From: Amycolatopsis sp. 195334CR
GTDB lineage: Bacteria > Actinomycetota > Actinomycetes > Mycobacteriales > Pseudonocardiaceae
Direction: 5' to 3'
NCBI RefSeq assembly: GCF_017309385.1
Contig: NZ_JAFJMJ010000001.1
Coordinates: 1,736,001 to 1,800,000, forward strand
Length of the DNA: 64,000 nt
The notes under the pieces are model-generated. The model was not told the DNA's origin and made no database searches. It was given only the letters and a program-made list of their open reading frames with translations. Numbering within the stretch: the stretch's first letter is position 1; each line of letters starts with the position of its first letter. Below are positions 48,223 to 56,523 of the stretch, piece by piece. The position numbers were made by a program, and so were the translations under genes.

Positions 48223-49212
48223 GTGAGTGACCCCAGCCGTCCCTGCGTCGTCGGTGTCGACGCGGGCGGGACGTCCACCCGCGCGCTCGCCGTCGACGCC
48301 GACGGCATCGTGCTCGGCAGCGGCCGCGCGGGCGGTGCCAACCCCAACGCGCACCCGCCGGAACAGGCCGCGGCGAACATCGCCGCCGCCATCGGCGACG
48401 CGCTGCGCGACGCCGACCCCGGCGCGGTCAGAGCCTGCGTGGTCGGCATGGCCGGGGTCAGCAAGCTCACCGATCCCGCGATGGCGAAGGTGTTCGACGA
48501 AGCCTGGCTCGGCCTCGGGCTCGGCTGCGGGGTGCGCATGGTCGCCGACGCCGAGGCCGCCTTCGCCTCGGCCACCGACGCCCCGGACGGCACCGTGCTG
48601 GTGGCGGGCACCGGCTCGATCTCGGCCCGCATCCGCAAGCGGCGGCTGGTCTCCACCACCGGCGGCTACGGCTGGCTGCTCGGCGACGAGGGCTCGGCGT
48701 TCTGGATCGGCCGCGAGGCGGTGCGGGCCACGCTGACCGCGCTCGGCAAGGGCGGCCCGTTCGACGGGCTGCCGCTGGCCGTGCTGCGCGAGGCCCTGCA
48801 CCTGTCCGATTTGGACGCCCTGCGCGCGCAGACCGAAACCGACCGGTTGCTCACCTCCCGCCGGTTGATCACCACCTGCAACTTCGAATCGCCGATCCGG
48901 CTGGCCAGGTTCGCCCCGCTGGTCAGCGCGACCGCCGCCGAAGGTGACGCGACCGCACGGGAAATCACCGACCGCGCGGCGGAACTGCTGGTGGCCAACG
49001 CCCTCGCGGCCCGCGAACCCGACGAGGACACCCCGCTGGTGCTCGTCGGCAGCGTGCTGGTCGGCGACAGCCCGGTCGGCGCGAAGGTGCGGGAAACGCT
49101 CCGTGCACTGGAAATCCGTTCGGCCACCGATGGCGTACTCGGCGCCGCCTGGCTGGCGGCAGTGGACGCCTTCGGCGAGAACGCTCCGCGACCGGTGCTC
49201 GAAATCCAGTAG
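48223..49212 (+). CDS. N-acetylglucosamine kinase-type BadF/BadG ATPase
   Basis: 329 residues from GTG 48223 (AGGAGG six bases upstream). The ASKHA fold is clear: VVGVDAGGTSTRALAVDADG (phosphate 1), VLVAGTGSISARI (phosphate 2), and the linking GGYGWLLGDEGSAFWIGREA, diagnostic of GlcNAc kinases of the BadF/BadG/BcrA group. It phosphorylates GlcNAc at O6, giving the substrate for deacetylation and the SIS protein. It follows the SIS gene by 73 bp. Confidence 0.9.
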   Translation: MSDPSRPCVVGVDAGGTSTRALAVDADGIVLGSGRAGGANPNAHPPEQAAANIAAAIGDALRDADPGAVRACVVGMAGVSKLTDPAMAKVFDEAWLGLGLGCGVRMVADAEAAFASATDAPDGTVLVAGTGSISARIRKRRLVSTTGGYGWLLGDEGSAFWIGREAVRATLTALGKGGPFDGLPLAVLREALHLSDLDALRAQTETDRLLTSRRLITTCNFESPIRLARFAPLVSATAAEGDATAREITDRAAELLVANALAAREPDEDTPLVLVGSVLVGDSPVGAKVRETLRALEIRSATDGVLGAAWLAAVDAFGENAPRPVLEIQ

Positions 49213-49266
49213 AGCGCACCAACTCGGTCATCGACGAGCCGCGGCTTCGGCGAGTACGGTGGTAAC

Positions 49267-49300
49267 CGGCCCCCGGACCCTCCCCCCTCGCCGGGGGCCG
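49267..49300. terminator. Terminator hairpin with C-rich loop
   Basis: Perfect 10-bp stem CGGCCCCCGG/CCGGGGGCCG; loop ACCCTCCCCCCTCG. It lies between the GlcNAc kinase gene and the convergent DUF3159 gene (2 bp from the stop). The same type of loop occurs in hairpins near 56.4 kb. Confidence 0.8.
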
Positions 49301-49301
49301 T

Positions 49302-49973
49302 CTACTTCTCCCCGGTGCGCTCCTCCGGCAGCCGCGGGTGCCGCAGACCGGGGTGTTCGGCGGGCAGCGAGCGGTAGAGCACCCAGCCGCTGACCGCCAG
49401 CGTCAGCGCCACCAGCGGCCAGGACAACACCGTGCGCGCGATGCCCAGCGCCACCACCTGGCCGCTCCACCACAGCGAGCCGTACACCAGCACGCGCAGG
49501 GTGTACTGGCCGAAGACCCAGATCCAGCTCGCCCGCGAGTACGCACGCAGCAGCTCGGGGTCGCGCCGCCAGCGCGTCTTCTGCCCGAGCGCGAAGCCGA
49601 CCACCACGCCCAGCAGCGGCCACCGCACCACGATGCTCGCCGCCCACAGCAGCGCACTGGCCACATTGGACAGCAGCTGGATCAGGAAGAAGTCCTCCGC
49701 GCGCCCGGTGTGCAGCGCGATCAGCGCCGCCGCGATGACCGCCGCGAGGCTGACCACCACCGCCCGCGCCTTGTCCCCGGTGACCAGCCGGAAGACCCCT
49801 AACACCACGGCGACCCCGATGGCCACCCCGGCACCCCAGGCGATGGACGAGTCCGCGGCCAGCCAGCCGACCACGAAGGCGGCCGGCGGCACGCTCGCGT
49901 CCAGCGCGCCCTTGCGCCCGCCGAGCAGCTGGGCCAGTGACTCGCGCGATTCGGTCGAAGGGGACTCGGTCAC
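49302..49973 (-). CDS. DUF3159 family membrane protein
   Basis: 223 residues from GTG 49973 (VTESPSTESRESLAQLLGGR); GTG 50009 with GGAAGG before it is an alternative. Five or six membrane helices: about 29-60, 68-90, 100-120, 130-150 and 165-205. The DUF3159 marks are LLGGRKGALDASVPPAAFVV, GRAEDFFLIQLLSN, LGVVVGFALGQKTRWRRDPE and LYRSLPAEHPG. The family is confined to actinobacteria; function is unknown. It sits alone. The 255 bp between its start and the next gene hold no further feature recognised. Confidence 0.88.
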   Translation of the reverse strand: MTESPSTESRESLAQLLGGRKGALDASVPPAAFVVGWLAADSSIAWGAGVAIGVAVVLGVFRLVTGDKARAVVVSLAAVIAAALIALHTGRAEDFFLIQLLSNVASALLWAASIVVRWPLLGVVVGFALGQKTRWRRDPELLRAYSRASWIWVFGQYTLRVLVYGSLWWSGQVVALGIARTVLSWPLVALTLAVSGWVLYRSLPAEHPGLRHPRLPEERTGEK

Positions 49974-50228
49974 CCCTACAGCCTGCCTCAAACCGCCAGC
50001 GAAGGGCACCCTTACCTTCCGGGGATCCGCTAGATCATTCCGCAGGATGATGCCGGGCGGCCGGTCGAGGGCGTCTAATTACGGGTGCCAAGATGACGGT
50101 GGACGTACGACACTGTGACGTCCGAGCAAAACAGAGGTTGCGGCAATCGGGATTGTGGGGCGATCTTCGAGTGTTGATGCCGTTACCGGAGAGGTTTTCG
50201 CAGGGCACGGGGTGGAGGGAGACCCAGA

Positions 50229-51029
50229 GTGTTTGGCTTTGACAGCTACGTCGCCGTCGGCGACAGCTTCACCGAAGGGCTGAACGACGAGCTTCCGGAC
50301 GGCAGTTTCCGGGGATTCGCCGATCGGCTGGCCGAGATTCTGGCTGGGGGCCGGAGTGACTTCCGTTACGCCAACACGGCGCTGCGGGGCAAGATGCTCG
50401 CCGAGATCGTCGACGAGCAGATCCCGCTCGCGCTGGAGTTCAAACCCGATCTGGTGACGCTGTGCGCCGGGGGCAACGACATCGTGGTGCCCGGCGTGGA
50501 CGTGGACGCGGTGGCCGCGCGCTTCGAGGAGGCCGTGGTCGCGCTGCGCGCCGCGGGCATCACCGTGGCCGTGTACACCGGTCCCGACACCAAGGTGATG
50601 TCGGTGATGAACCGCCTGCGCGGCAAGGTGGCGATCTACAACGCCCACGTGCGCGCGATCGCCGACCGGCACGGCGCGCACGTGGTGGACCTGTGGTCGA
50701 TGGACGCGCTGCACGACCTGCGGGCGTGGAGCGACGACCGGCTGCACTTCACCCCGGACGGGCACCGCCGGATCGCCTTGCGCACCGCCGAGGTGCTCGG
50801 TGTGCCGACCAGCCAGGACTGGCGCGAGCCGTGGCCCGCCGAGCCGGAGCCGACCTGGATCTCGCTGCGGCGCTCGGATCTGGAGTGGACGCGGACGCAC
50901 CTGCTGCCGTGGATCCGCCGCCACCTGCGCGGCGAGTCGCTGGGTGACGGGCTCACGCCGAAGCGGCCGCGACTGGACCCGCTGCGTCCCTCGGACGGTG
51001 GGCTGGTGGAGTCCCAGCCCACTCCCTGA
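50229..51029 (+). CDS. SGNH/GDSL hydrolase
   Basis: 266 residues from GTG 50229. Block I FDSYVAVGDSFTEGLND (catalytic Ser in GDSFTEG), block II Gly in NTALRGKML, block III AGGNDIVVPG, block V DDRLHFTPDGHRRIAL (Asp and His). No signal peptide is seen, so a cytosolic esterase/lipase is likely. The C-terminal 50 residues are charged (RSDLEWTRTHLLPWIRRHLR). The downstream ESX-like genes begin 76 bp later on the same strand. Confidence 0.9.
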   Translation: MFGFDSYVAVGDSFTEGLNDELPDGSFRGFADRLAEILAGGRSDFRYANTALRGKMLAEIVDEQIPLALEFKPDLVTLCAGGNDIVVPGVDVDAVAARFEEAVVALRAAGITVAVYTGPDTKVMSVMNRLRGKVAIYNAHVRAIADRHGAHVVDLWSMDALHDLRAWSDDRLHFTPDGHRRIALRTAEVLGVPTSQDWREPWPAEPEPTWISLRRSDLEWTRTHLLPWIRRHLRGESLGDGLTPKRPRLDPLRPSDGGLVESQPTP

Positions 51030-51105
51030 GGGGTTTTCCGGACAGGAGCGTCAGGTGTGGACTATTGTCCGTCACCTGAAGTGACTGGGGGGAGGCGGTT
51101 TCGTC

Positions 51106-51513
51106 GTGTCCACATGGCAACAGCCCGCTGACATCGGCAAGTGGCTCGACGTGGTCCCGTGGGTGATCACGGACTCGCAGCCGGGGGCGGCCGGGCCGCC
51201 CGCCGGCGGGTTCGCCATGAGCCGCAGCGAGATGATCAACGTGCTGACCGAGGCGAAGCAGCTGCGGGTGCTGGTCGACACCCAGATCATGGCCACCGCG
51301 CCGCTCAGCCGGATCACGCCACCGGGGCGGGATCCGGCGAGCGAGCGCTACGTGGCCGCGGCCAACGCCACCGGCGTCAACTACATCAACCACCTGCGGT
51401 TGCAGTCGAAGTACCTCGGTGACCTGGTCGGCAAGCTGAACAAGGCGCTGGGCAACGTCGAAGAGGCCGACGCGAACTCGGCCGCCGCGGCACGGAAGGC
51501 CGGCGAGCACTGA
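51106..51513 (+). CDS. ESX-associated PE-like helical protein
   Basis: 135 residues from GTG 51106 (GGGGGGAGG about eleven bases upstream). After an N-terminal 35 residues with little structure, the rest is helical (MSRSEMINVLTEAKQLRVLV; KLNKALGNVEEADANSAAAA). There is no family match by eye, but its size, the coupled PPE-like protein next door (TGATG overlap) and the EspG gene after that mark a PE/PPE/EspG-type secretion unit. It would form a helical hairpin dimer partner of the next protein. Confidence 0.6.
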   Translation: MSTWQQPADIGKWLDVVPWVITDSQPGAAGPPAGGFAMSRSEMINVLTEAKQLRVLVDTQIMATAPLSRITPPGRDPASERYVAAANATGVNYINHLRLQSKYLGDLVGKLNKALGNVEEADANSAAAARKAGEH

Positions 51514-52793
51514 TGGGCTGGTTCCTCGGTCAGGCGGGCGGCTCCTGGAGCGGGCTCGACGAGTACCTGAAGAAGCTGGAGGAGGACGGCGCGTTCATCC
51601 CGCCGGGCGACCTGGTGCAGATGATCCGCGACGGCGCCGGTCCGGCCAGCCTCCAGGAGGCGCGGCAGCTGGGCCTGAACCAGCACGACGAGCAGCGCGA
51701 ACTGGAGGACGGCGCGCGCCGGCTGGTGGCCAAGCTCGAATCGGCGTGGACCGGCAGCGCCTCCGACTCGGCGCGCGCCAACATCCAGCCGCTGGCCACC
51801 GTCGCCGAGGTCGCCGCGAAGACGCTCAAGGTGAACTCGGAGATCGTGCAGAACCAGGTGCACAGCTTCGACGCGCTCAAGGCGAACCTGCACCAGGTGT
51901 CGAACGACCCGCCGGAAAAGGGGTTCTGGGACAGCGCCACCCCGTGGGACACCGACACCGAGGACCAGATCAACCAGCGCAACCAGCAGGTCTCCGAGAA
52001 CAGCGAGAAGTACTCGGTCTACGTGCAGACCAGTGACGACAACAAAGCGTCGATGGTCACCGATTACGGGCACGTCCCCGGTTACAGCGGAAACGATTTC
52101 GAGGTCGAACCACGCAAACCGGGCGATCCCGGCGACGACAAGGGCGATCAGGACGGGAAATACCGAATTCCCAAAAAAGACGATTCGACCAGCGTCAGCG
52201 GATTCACCGGTCACCCGACCACGCCGCCGCCGAACATCCCGCCGCCCGTGCAGCCGCCGCACCACCCGCCGGTGCAGCCGCCGAACCCGCCCATCCCGAT
52301 CGGCACCACGCCGTCCGGGTACCAGCCGCCGAAGCCGAACAAGCCGGCCTGGCCGGGCATCCCCGGCCTGCCGCAGGGCGGCCCCAACGGCTTCGGGCCG
52401 CGCGGTGGCGGTGCCGGTGGTGACTTCGGCGCCGGTGCCTTCGGTCCCGGTGGCGGCATCCCGTCGGCCGGGGTCGGCGGCGGTGGCTCGGGTGTCGGTG
52501 GTGGTTCGGGGGCCGGCGGTGGCGCCGGTGCGCCCGGAGCGGGCGCCAGGGTCGGCGCGGGCGGCCTGCCCGGTGCCGGTGGGCCCGCCGCACCCGGTGG
52601 CGCGCCGGGCGGCTCCGGTTCCGGCGCGGGTGCCCGCGGCGGTATGGGCGGCATGGGCGGCGGCGGCGGTGGCCAGGGCGGACAGGGCGGCGAGGACAGC
52701 GAGCACCGCCGTGCCTCCTACCTGGAGGAAGCCGATCCCGACGCGATCTTCGGCACGGACGAGCGGACGGCGCCGCCGGTGATCGGGCAGTGA
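51513..52793 (+). CDS. PPE/WXG100-like secreted protein with Pro- and Gly-rich tail
   Basis: 426 residues. Residues 1-200 are helical and contain AWTGSASDSARANIQPLATV, a Trp-x-Gly turn as in WXG100/PPE proteins. From about 235 the chain is Pro-rich (PPNIPPPVQPPHHPPVQPP), then Gly-rich (GGGAGGDFGAGAFGPGG, 295-395), and it ends in an acidic segment EADPDAIFGTDE. This is the layout of ESX substrates with a surface-exposed low-complexity end. It overlaps the PE-like gene by one base and EspG by 4 bp. Confidence 0.72.
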   Translation: MGWFLGQAGGSWSGLDEYLKKLEEDGAFIPPGDLVQMIRDGAGPASLQEARQLGLNQHDEQRELEDGARRLVAKLESAWTGSASDSARANIQPLATVAEVAAKTLKVNSEIVQNQVHSFDALKANLHQVSNDPPEKGFWDSATPWDTDTEDQINQRNQQVSENSEKYSVYVQTSDDNKASMVTDYGHVPGYSGNDFEVEPRKPGDPGDDKGDQDGKYRIPKKDDSTSVSGFTGHPTTPPPNIPPPVQPPHHPPVQPPNPPIPIGTTPSGYQPPKPNKPAWPGIPGLPQGGPNGFGPRGGGAGGDFGAGAFGPGGGIPSAGVGGGGSGVGGGSGAGGGAGAPGAGARVGAGGLPGAGGPAAPGGAPGGSGSGAGARGGMGGMGGGGGGQGGQGGEDSEHRRASYLEEADPDAIFGTDERTAPPVIGQ

Positions 52794-53506
52794 GCGTGCG
52801 ACTGCCCCAGCCGATCGTGCTGCCGCTGGCGGCGTTCCGGCAGGCGTGGAAGTGGCAGCGGCTGGGCCCGCTGCACCCGGTGATCGGCATCGAGGAGCGC
52901 TGGGCCGACTCGGACACCCAGCGCGACCTGGAGCGCCGCGTGGTGGACGGGCTCAACCGCGCCGGGCTGGCCCGCAACGGGGTGCTGAGCAGGCACTTCA
53001 AGGAAGTGCTGAAGGTGCTCGCCGAGGCCGACCGCGAGTTCTACGGCTGGGTCGGCCTGGTCGACTCCGGCAACTCGGCCGGGGTGCTGGTGGCCACCGA
53101 CGAGTTCGGCAGCGCGGTGCGGGTGTTCCGCGACGACACGCACATCCGGCTGGACCACGCCGAGTACCACGCGCCCGAGCGCTGCCTGGTGGACTCGCTG
53201 CCGCGGGTGCCGCCCGCCAAGGTGCCGGAGCTGCGCGTGCCCAAGTCGGGCGCGGACGCGGTGACCGAGCTGACCAGCTCGCGGCGCACCGGGGTGCACA
53301 AGCTGCACGCCGCCCGCCCGGACCGCGGCGGCTCCCGGCGGCGCAGTGCGCCGCTGACCGTGCTCGACCTCGCCGGACGCGGTCGCGTGATGACCTTCGT
53401 CACCGAGGGCAAGGGCGCCGAACCGCAGGTCAACTGCGCTTCCGGCACGCCGGAGGCGATGGTGCGCCATTTGCACGCGGCGGATTCCGCCCTCCGGCCC
53501 TACTGA
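52790..53506 (+). CDS. ESX secretion-associated protein EspG
   Basis: 238 residues from GTG 52790. EspG pattern: LPLAAFRQAWKWQRLGPLHP at the start, a central FYGWVGLVDSGNSAGVLVAT, and VMTFVTEGKGAEPQVNCASG near the end. EspG is the cytosolic chaperone that binds PE-PPE heterodimers before export. It is coupled (GTGA) with the PPE-like gene, so the three genes form one export set. The core ESX machinery (EccA-E, mycosin) is not in this window. Confidence 0.85.
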   Translation: MSVRLPQPIVLPLAAFRQAWKWQRLGPLHPVIGIEERWADSDTQRDLERRVVDGLNRAGLARNGVLSRHFKEVLKVLAEADREFYGWVGLVDSGNSAGVLVATDEFGSAVRVFRDDTHIRLDHAEYHAPERCLVDSLPRVPPAKVPELRVPKSGADAVTELTSSRRTGVHKLHAARPDRGGSRRRSAPLTVLDLAGRGRVMTFVTEGKGAEPQVNCASGTPEAMVRHLHAADSALRPY

Positions 53507-53546
53507 GGATTAGCACCCGGATGAACCCTCAAGTTATGGTCAGAAG

Positions 53547-54080
53547 ATGTCCGGCCGCCTGTTGCTGATCCCGTTGGCGCTGGTGGTGACCGCCGCGTTG
53601 GCGCTGGTCATCACCTGGACCGACGGTGCCCGGCTGGAGGCGGAGCTGGCGCAGCGGTCGGGCACGCCCGCCGCGGCGCCCCCGGCCCAGCCCGCCATCG
53701 CCGCGGAAGGCGCCGAGGGCGGTGACGCGAAGCGCGAGCTCCAGGCCGAAATCGATCAGCTGCTCGCGGCCGAGCCGATCACCTTCACCCCGGACACCGC
53801 CGAGCTGACCGCGGAGAGCGAGCAGACCGTCTCCCGGATCCGCGAGGTGCTGGCGAAGGCGCCCGCGGACGCCACCTTCGAGGTGGGCGGGCACGTCGCG
53901 AAGACGCCGGGGGACGAGGAGTCCGGCCTGGAGTTGTCGCGGCAGCGCGCGGAAGCGGTGGCGAAGCTGGTCGCCGGTGAAGCGGTGCCCGCCGAGCGGA
54001 TCACCGCGAAGGGCTACGGGGACACGCGACCCAAGGCGGGCGGTGGGGACGACCGCCGGGTCGAGATCACGGTCAAGTAG
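53547..54080 (+). CDS. OmpA-domain membrane protein (ArfA-like)
   Basis: 177 residues. N-terminal helix LLLIPLALVVTAALALVITW (about 5-24), an Ala/Pro linker, then an OmpA-like domain (about 70-177): ITFTPDTAELTAESEQTVSR, LELSRQRAEAVAKLVAGEAV and ITAKGYGDTRPKAGGGDDRR, which carry the conserved peptidoglycan-binding pattern. It resembles the C-terminal half of M. tuberculosis ArfA/OmpATb. The next gene matches the small ArfB type, 12 bp downstream. Confidence 0.85.
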   Translation: MSGRLLLIPLALVVTAALALVITWTDGARLEAELAQRSGTPAAAPPAQPAIAAEGAEGGDAKRELQAEIDQLLAAEPITFTPDTAELTAESEQTVSRIREVLAKAPADATFEVGGHVAKTPGDEESGLELSRQRAEAVAKLVAGEAVPAERITAKGYGDTRPKAGGGDDRRVEITVK

Positions 54081-54092
54081 GGGGATTCGACG

Positions 54093-54611
54093 ATGCTGTG
54101 GTTGTTCGGCCAGATCTGGGTCTGGTTGCTGGTCGCCTTCGGCCTCGGGGTGCTGCTGACCTGGGTGGTGCTGTCCGTGGTGCACCGCAAGGAGCTGGCG
54201 CGGGCCGAGGCGGCGGCGCTGCCGTCGAGGCCGTTCTACGAGGACGAGGCGCCGGCGGCTCCGGTGGTCTATCCCGAAGACGACTACGACGACGGCTTCA
54301 CCTACGACGAGCGCCCCCGCAACGGCCACGCCCACCCCGAGCCCAACGCCTACGGGCACGACAACGACTTCCCGAAGGAAGACCAGGACGAGCCCTACGC
54401 CGGCCACGACCCGTACCCGGACTCGTACCCGGGCAACCTGCACCCGGTCGACGCCTACCCCGACGACGGCTACCCCCGGGACGACTACCCGGACGAGCGG
54501 CCGCGCGGCGGTCAGCCGGACGAGATCGAGTGGCCGGTGGAGAACGCCCAACCCGCGTGGCCGACCGACGAGGACTGGCCGCCTGCGGAGCCCCGGCAGC
54601 GCAACTGGTAA
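54093..54611 (+). CDS. Small-helix membrane protein, channel accessory (ArfB-like), acidic tail
   Basis: 172 residues from ATG 54093. A single membrane helix (LWLFGQIWVWLLVAFGLGVL, about 2-28) is followed by a long acidic, Tyr/Pro/Asp-rich disordered tail (EDDYDDGFTYDERPRNGHAH and DAYPDDGYPRDDYPDE). ArfB proteins are mainly the helix; here the tail is much longer. Position after an ArfA-like gene supports the assignment, but the match is short. Confidence 0.6.
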   Translation: MLWLFGQIWVWLLVAFGLGVLLTWVVLSVVHRKELARAEAAALPSRPFYEDEAPAAPVVYPEDDYDDGFTYDERPRNGHAHPEPNAYGHDNDFPKEDQDEPYAGHDPYPDSYPGNLHPVDAYPDDGYPRDDYPDERPRGGQPDEIEWPVENAQPAWPTDEDWPPAEPRQRNW

Positions 54612-54638
54612 TTTCGGCTGTCCATTCGAGGAGGGTCG

Positions 54639-55145
54639 ATGCCGCTGCCGCACTGGACCGCGGACGGGGTGCTCCCACCCGGCGCGCATCCGGCGGATCT
54701 GGCCGATATCTACGAGCGCCTGGTCTGCGACGCGCCCTATCAGAACGAGCGCGAGATCTTGTTCGGCGCGCTGAGCAGCTATCTCGGCGTGGTGTGCCGG
54801 GTCATCCCGTCGGGGCGCGCCTGGATCGACGGCGGGCTGGCGCTGTGGTCCAACGAGCCGCCGGGCACCGTCGACGTGGTGCTCATCCCCGACGAGTGGG
54901 GCAGCCTGAAGAAGCTCGACGGCGCCGCGCGCGCCGCGCTGTACGGCATGGTCACGCTGCGCGGCGCGATCATCGGGCAGCCCGCGATGTACCTGGACCA
55001 GGTGCAGCCGGTCGGTGGCCTGCTCGACGGTTACCTGTGCGTGCCGGGGCACGAGGAGGCGTGGGCGCAGACCTGGTCGTCGGTGCGCGGGCCGTACGGG
55101 CCGATCGAAGGGCTCGTGAAGGGGTACGCGGAGGTCCGCTGGTGA
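54639..55145 (+). CDS. DUF6932-like (nucleotidyltransferase-fold) protein
   Basis: 168 residues from ATG 54639 (GAGGAGGG eight bases upstream). It opens with DGVLPPGAHPADLADIYERL, then SGRAWIDGGLALWSNEPPGT and VDVVLIPDEWGS. The pattern resembles DUF6932, where WIDGSFVTxKxxPxDID carries the metal-binding acids of a minimal polymerase-beta-type fold; here the second acid would be the VDVV Asp. It is coupled (GTGA) to the next, unknown gene, giving a two-gene module. No function is claimed. Confidence 0.6.
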   Translation: MPLPHWTADGVLPPGAHPADLADIYERLVCDAPYQNEREILFGALSSYLGVVCRVIPSGRAWIDGGLALWSNEPPGTVDVVLIPDEWGSLKKLDGAARAALYGMVTLRGAIIGQPAMYLDQVQPVGGLLDGYLCVPGHEEAWAQTWSSVRGPYGPIEGLVKGYAEVRW

Positions 55146-56017
55146 ACAAGTTCCGCGAGCTGGCCGAGGACATCCCCGGCGGGACGTGGCTGGACGACCT
55201 GGCACGCGCGTCGGCGATGGCGGCGCACGCGAAGTTCGAGCGCACCTCGCGGTCGCCGCTGCTGCGGGTGTCGGTGATCGGGTCGTCGCAGCAGGACGCG
55301 TACACGTTCTCGGACATCGGCCGCGCCCTCCAGGACGCGACGGCGAAGATCGGCCGGATCATCCGCGATCCGCAGAGCGAGATCACCTACGTGCAGCCCG
55401 CTGATCGCGAGAAGGCACCGCTGATCCAGCGCGGGCAGGCGGGCAACACGCTGTTCTTCGGTTTCCCGGAGCCGGAGCCCGCCGACGCCCTCATCCACGA
55501 CGGCATCGAGACGCTGTCGGAGCGCGCGGTCAAGGAGCTGTGCGACTTCCTGCCCGCCAACGGTTCCGATGACGGCGCGCTGGACGCGGTGCTGCTGCAG
55601 CGCGACACCGTGCGGAACGCGGTGAGCGACATCGTGGCGGCGGTGAGCAAGAACGCCGGGATCGGCTTGCAGCTGACCACGACGGCCGGCGAGGACGTGC
55701 TGCGGAGCATGACCACCGAGCAGGCGCGCGTGCTGCGGGGCAGCCTGCGGGAGTCGCGCGAGGAGGTCGGGTACGAGACGGTGTCCGGCAGGCTCGACGG
55801 CGTGCGCACCCGGCGGCGGATCTTCTACCTGGAGCGCGAGTCGGGCGGCACGGTGCAGGGTGCGGTGGCGCCGGACCTGCTGGACGAGATCAAACTGAAC
55901 CTCGACCGGCCGGTCACCGCGCGCCTGCGGGTGGTCCGCACCACCACCATCGACGGCCGCCGGGGCCGCCCGGTGTACGAACTGCTCGAAATCACGCCAG
56001 AAACCAGCCTCTTCTAA
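55142..56017 (+). CDS. Unknown partner protein of the DUF6932-like gene
   Basis: 291 residues from GTG 55142. No domain is recognised. Visible parts are an N-terminal KFRELAEDIPGGTWLDDLAR, then a beta-alpha stretch LLRVSVIGSSQQDAYTFSDI, a middle region with LFFGFPEPEPADALIHDGIE and a charged end with RRIFYLERESGGTVQGAVAP. The 4-bp overlap and similar codon use tie it to the DUF6932-like gene. It could be the effector or substrate half of the pair, or a DNA/RNA-associated protein. Confidence 0.6.
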   Translation: MNKFRELAEDIPGGTWLDDLARASAMAAHAKFERTSRSPLLRVSVIGSSQQDAYTFSDIGRALQDATAKIGRIIRDPQSEITYVQPADREKAPLIQRGQAGNTLFFGFPEPEPADALIHDGIETLSERAVKELCDFLPANGSDDGALDAVLLQRDTVRNAVSDIVAAVSKNAGIGLQLTTTAGEDVLRSMTTEQARVLRGSLRESREEVGYETVSGRLDGVRTRRRIFYLERESGGTVQGAVAPDLLDEIKLNLDRPVTARLRVVRTTTIDGRRGRPVYELLEITPETSLF

Positions 56018-56061
56018 CGCCCTTTTCTCGGGTGTCACGGGCCTGCCGGGGTGCCTCCCGA

Positions 56062-56118
56062 GTGCTGTGAATGTGGCTTTCACAGCGGATTCGGCAGTGA
56101 AAGCCACATTCACAGCAC
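56062..56118. repeat. Interspersed palindrome, copy B
   Basis: Perfect 21-base arms (left arm begins GTGCTGTGAATGTGGCTTTC) with a 15-base loop. Apart from the outermost base, the arms equal those of copy A at 23777-23833, and the loops also match when one is inverted. It follows the unknown gene by 45 bp, again in a convergent gap. Confidence 0.92.
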
Positions 56119-56400
56119 GGGCGCCGGGGCAGCGGGCGGCAGGCAGCGAGGCAGCAGGCATGAGGCGCCGGGCAGCCGGAAGCGGGCACCGGGCGGCGGC
56201 AGGCAGCGAGGCATCGAGCGTGAGGCGGCGAGGCAGCCGGAAGCGGGCAGCGGACGGCAGCCAGCGAGGCAGCGAGCGGCGAGGTAGCGGGCGGCGAGGC
56301 GGGCAGCGGCAGCCAGCGAGGAAGCGAGCGTGAGGCAGCGGGCAGCGGGCAGCGGGCAACGGGCAGCGGGCAGCGGACAGCGGACAGCGGACAGCGGAGG
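56119..56400. repeat. Degenerate GGCAGCG-type repeat tract with a regular 7-bp array
   Basis: From 56119 the sequence is built from variants of GGCAGCG and GAGGCAGC. At 56334-56396 it becomes a regular array of nine 7-base units (GGCAGCG x3, GGCAACG, GGCAGCG x2, GACAGCG x3). A 7-base period is not compatible with a coding repeat, and every frame across it lacks a sensible protein. Confidence 0.88.
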
Positions 56401-56408
56401 AAGCTTGA

Positions 56409-56447
56409 CAGCCGGCCGGCGCTCCCCCTCGGCGCGCCGGCCGGCTG
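56409..56447. terminator. Hairpin 1 with C-rich loop
   Basis: Perfect 14-bp stem CAGCCGGCCGGCGC/GCGCCGGCCGGCTG around the loop TCCCCCTCGGC. First of three stacked hairpins in the gap between the unknown gene (+) and the second SARP (-). Confidence 0.75.
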
Positions 56448-56452
56448 GTGGT

Positions 56453-56485
56453 GCGCCGGACCCTCCCCCTGGCCCGGTCCGGCGC
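56453..56485. terminator. Hairpin 2 with C-rich loop
   Basis: Perfect 10-bp stem GCGCCGGACC/GGTCCGGCGC with loop CTCCCCCTGGCCC. It begins 6 bp after hairpin 1 and shares its CTCCCCCT core. Confidence 0.75.
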
Positions 56486-56523
56486 GGTGGCTTCCGCTCG
56501 CGTCCCACCGCGGCACCGGAAGC

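Noticed and set aside
49974..50228. Possible promoter or small RNA upstream of the SGNH hydrolase
   Set aside because: No convincing -35/-10 pair, hairpin or conserved element could be recognised.
56051..56333. Short frames starting with CCECGFHSGFGSESHIHST across the palindrome
   Set aside because: Similar Cys-His peptides appear at both palindrome copies only because the palindrome sequence repeats; they are not conserved genes.
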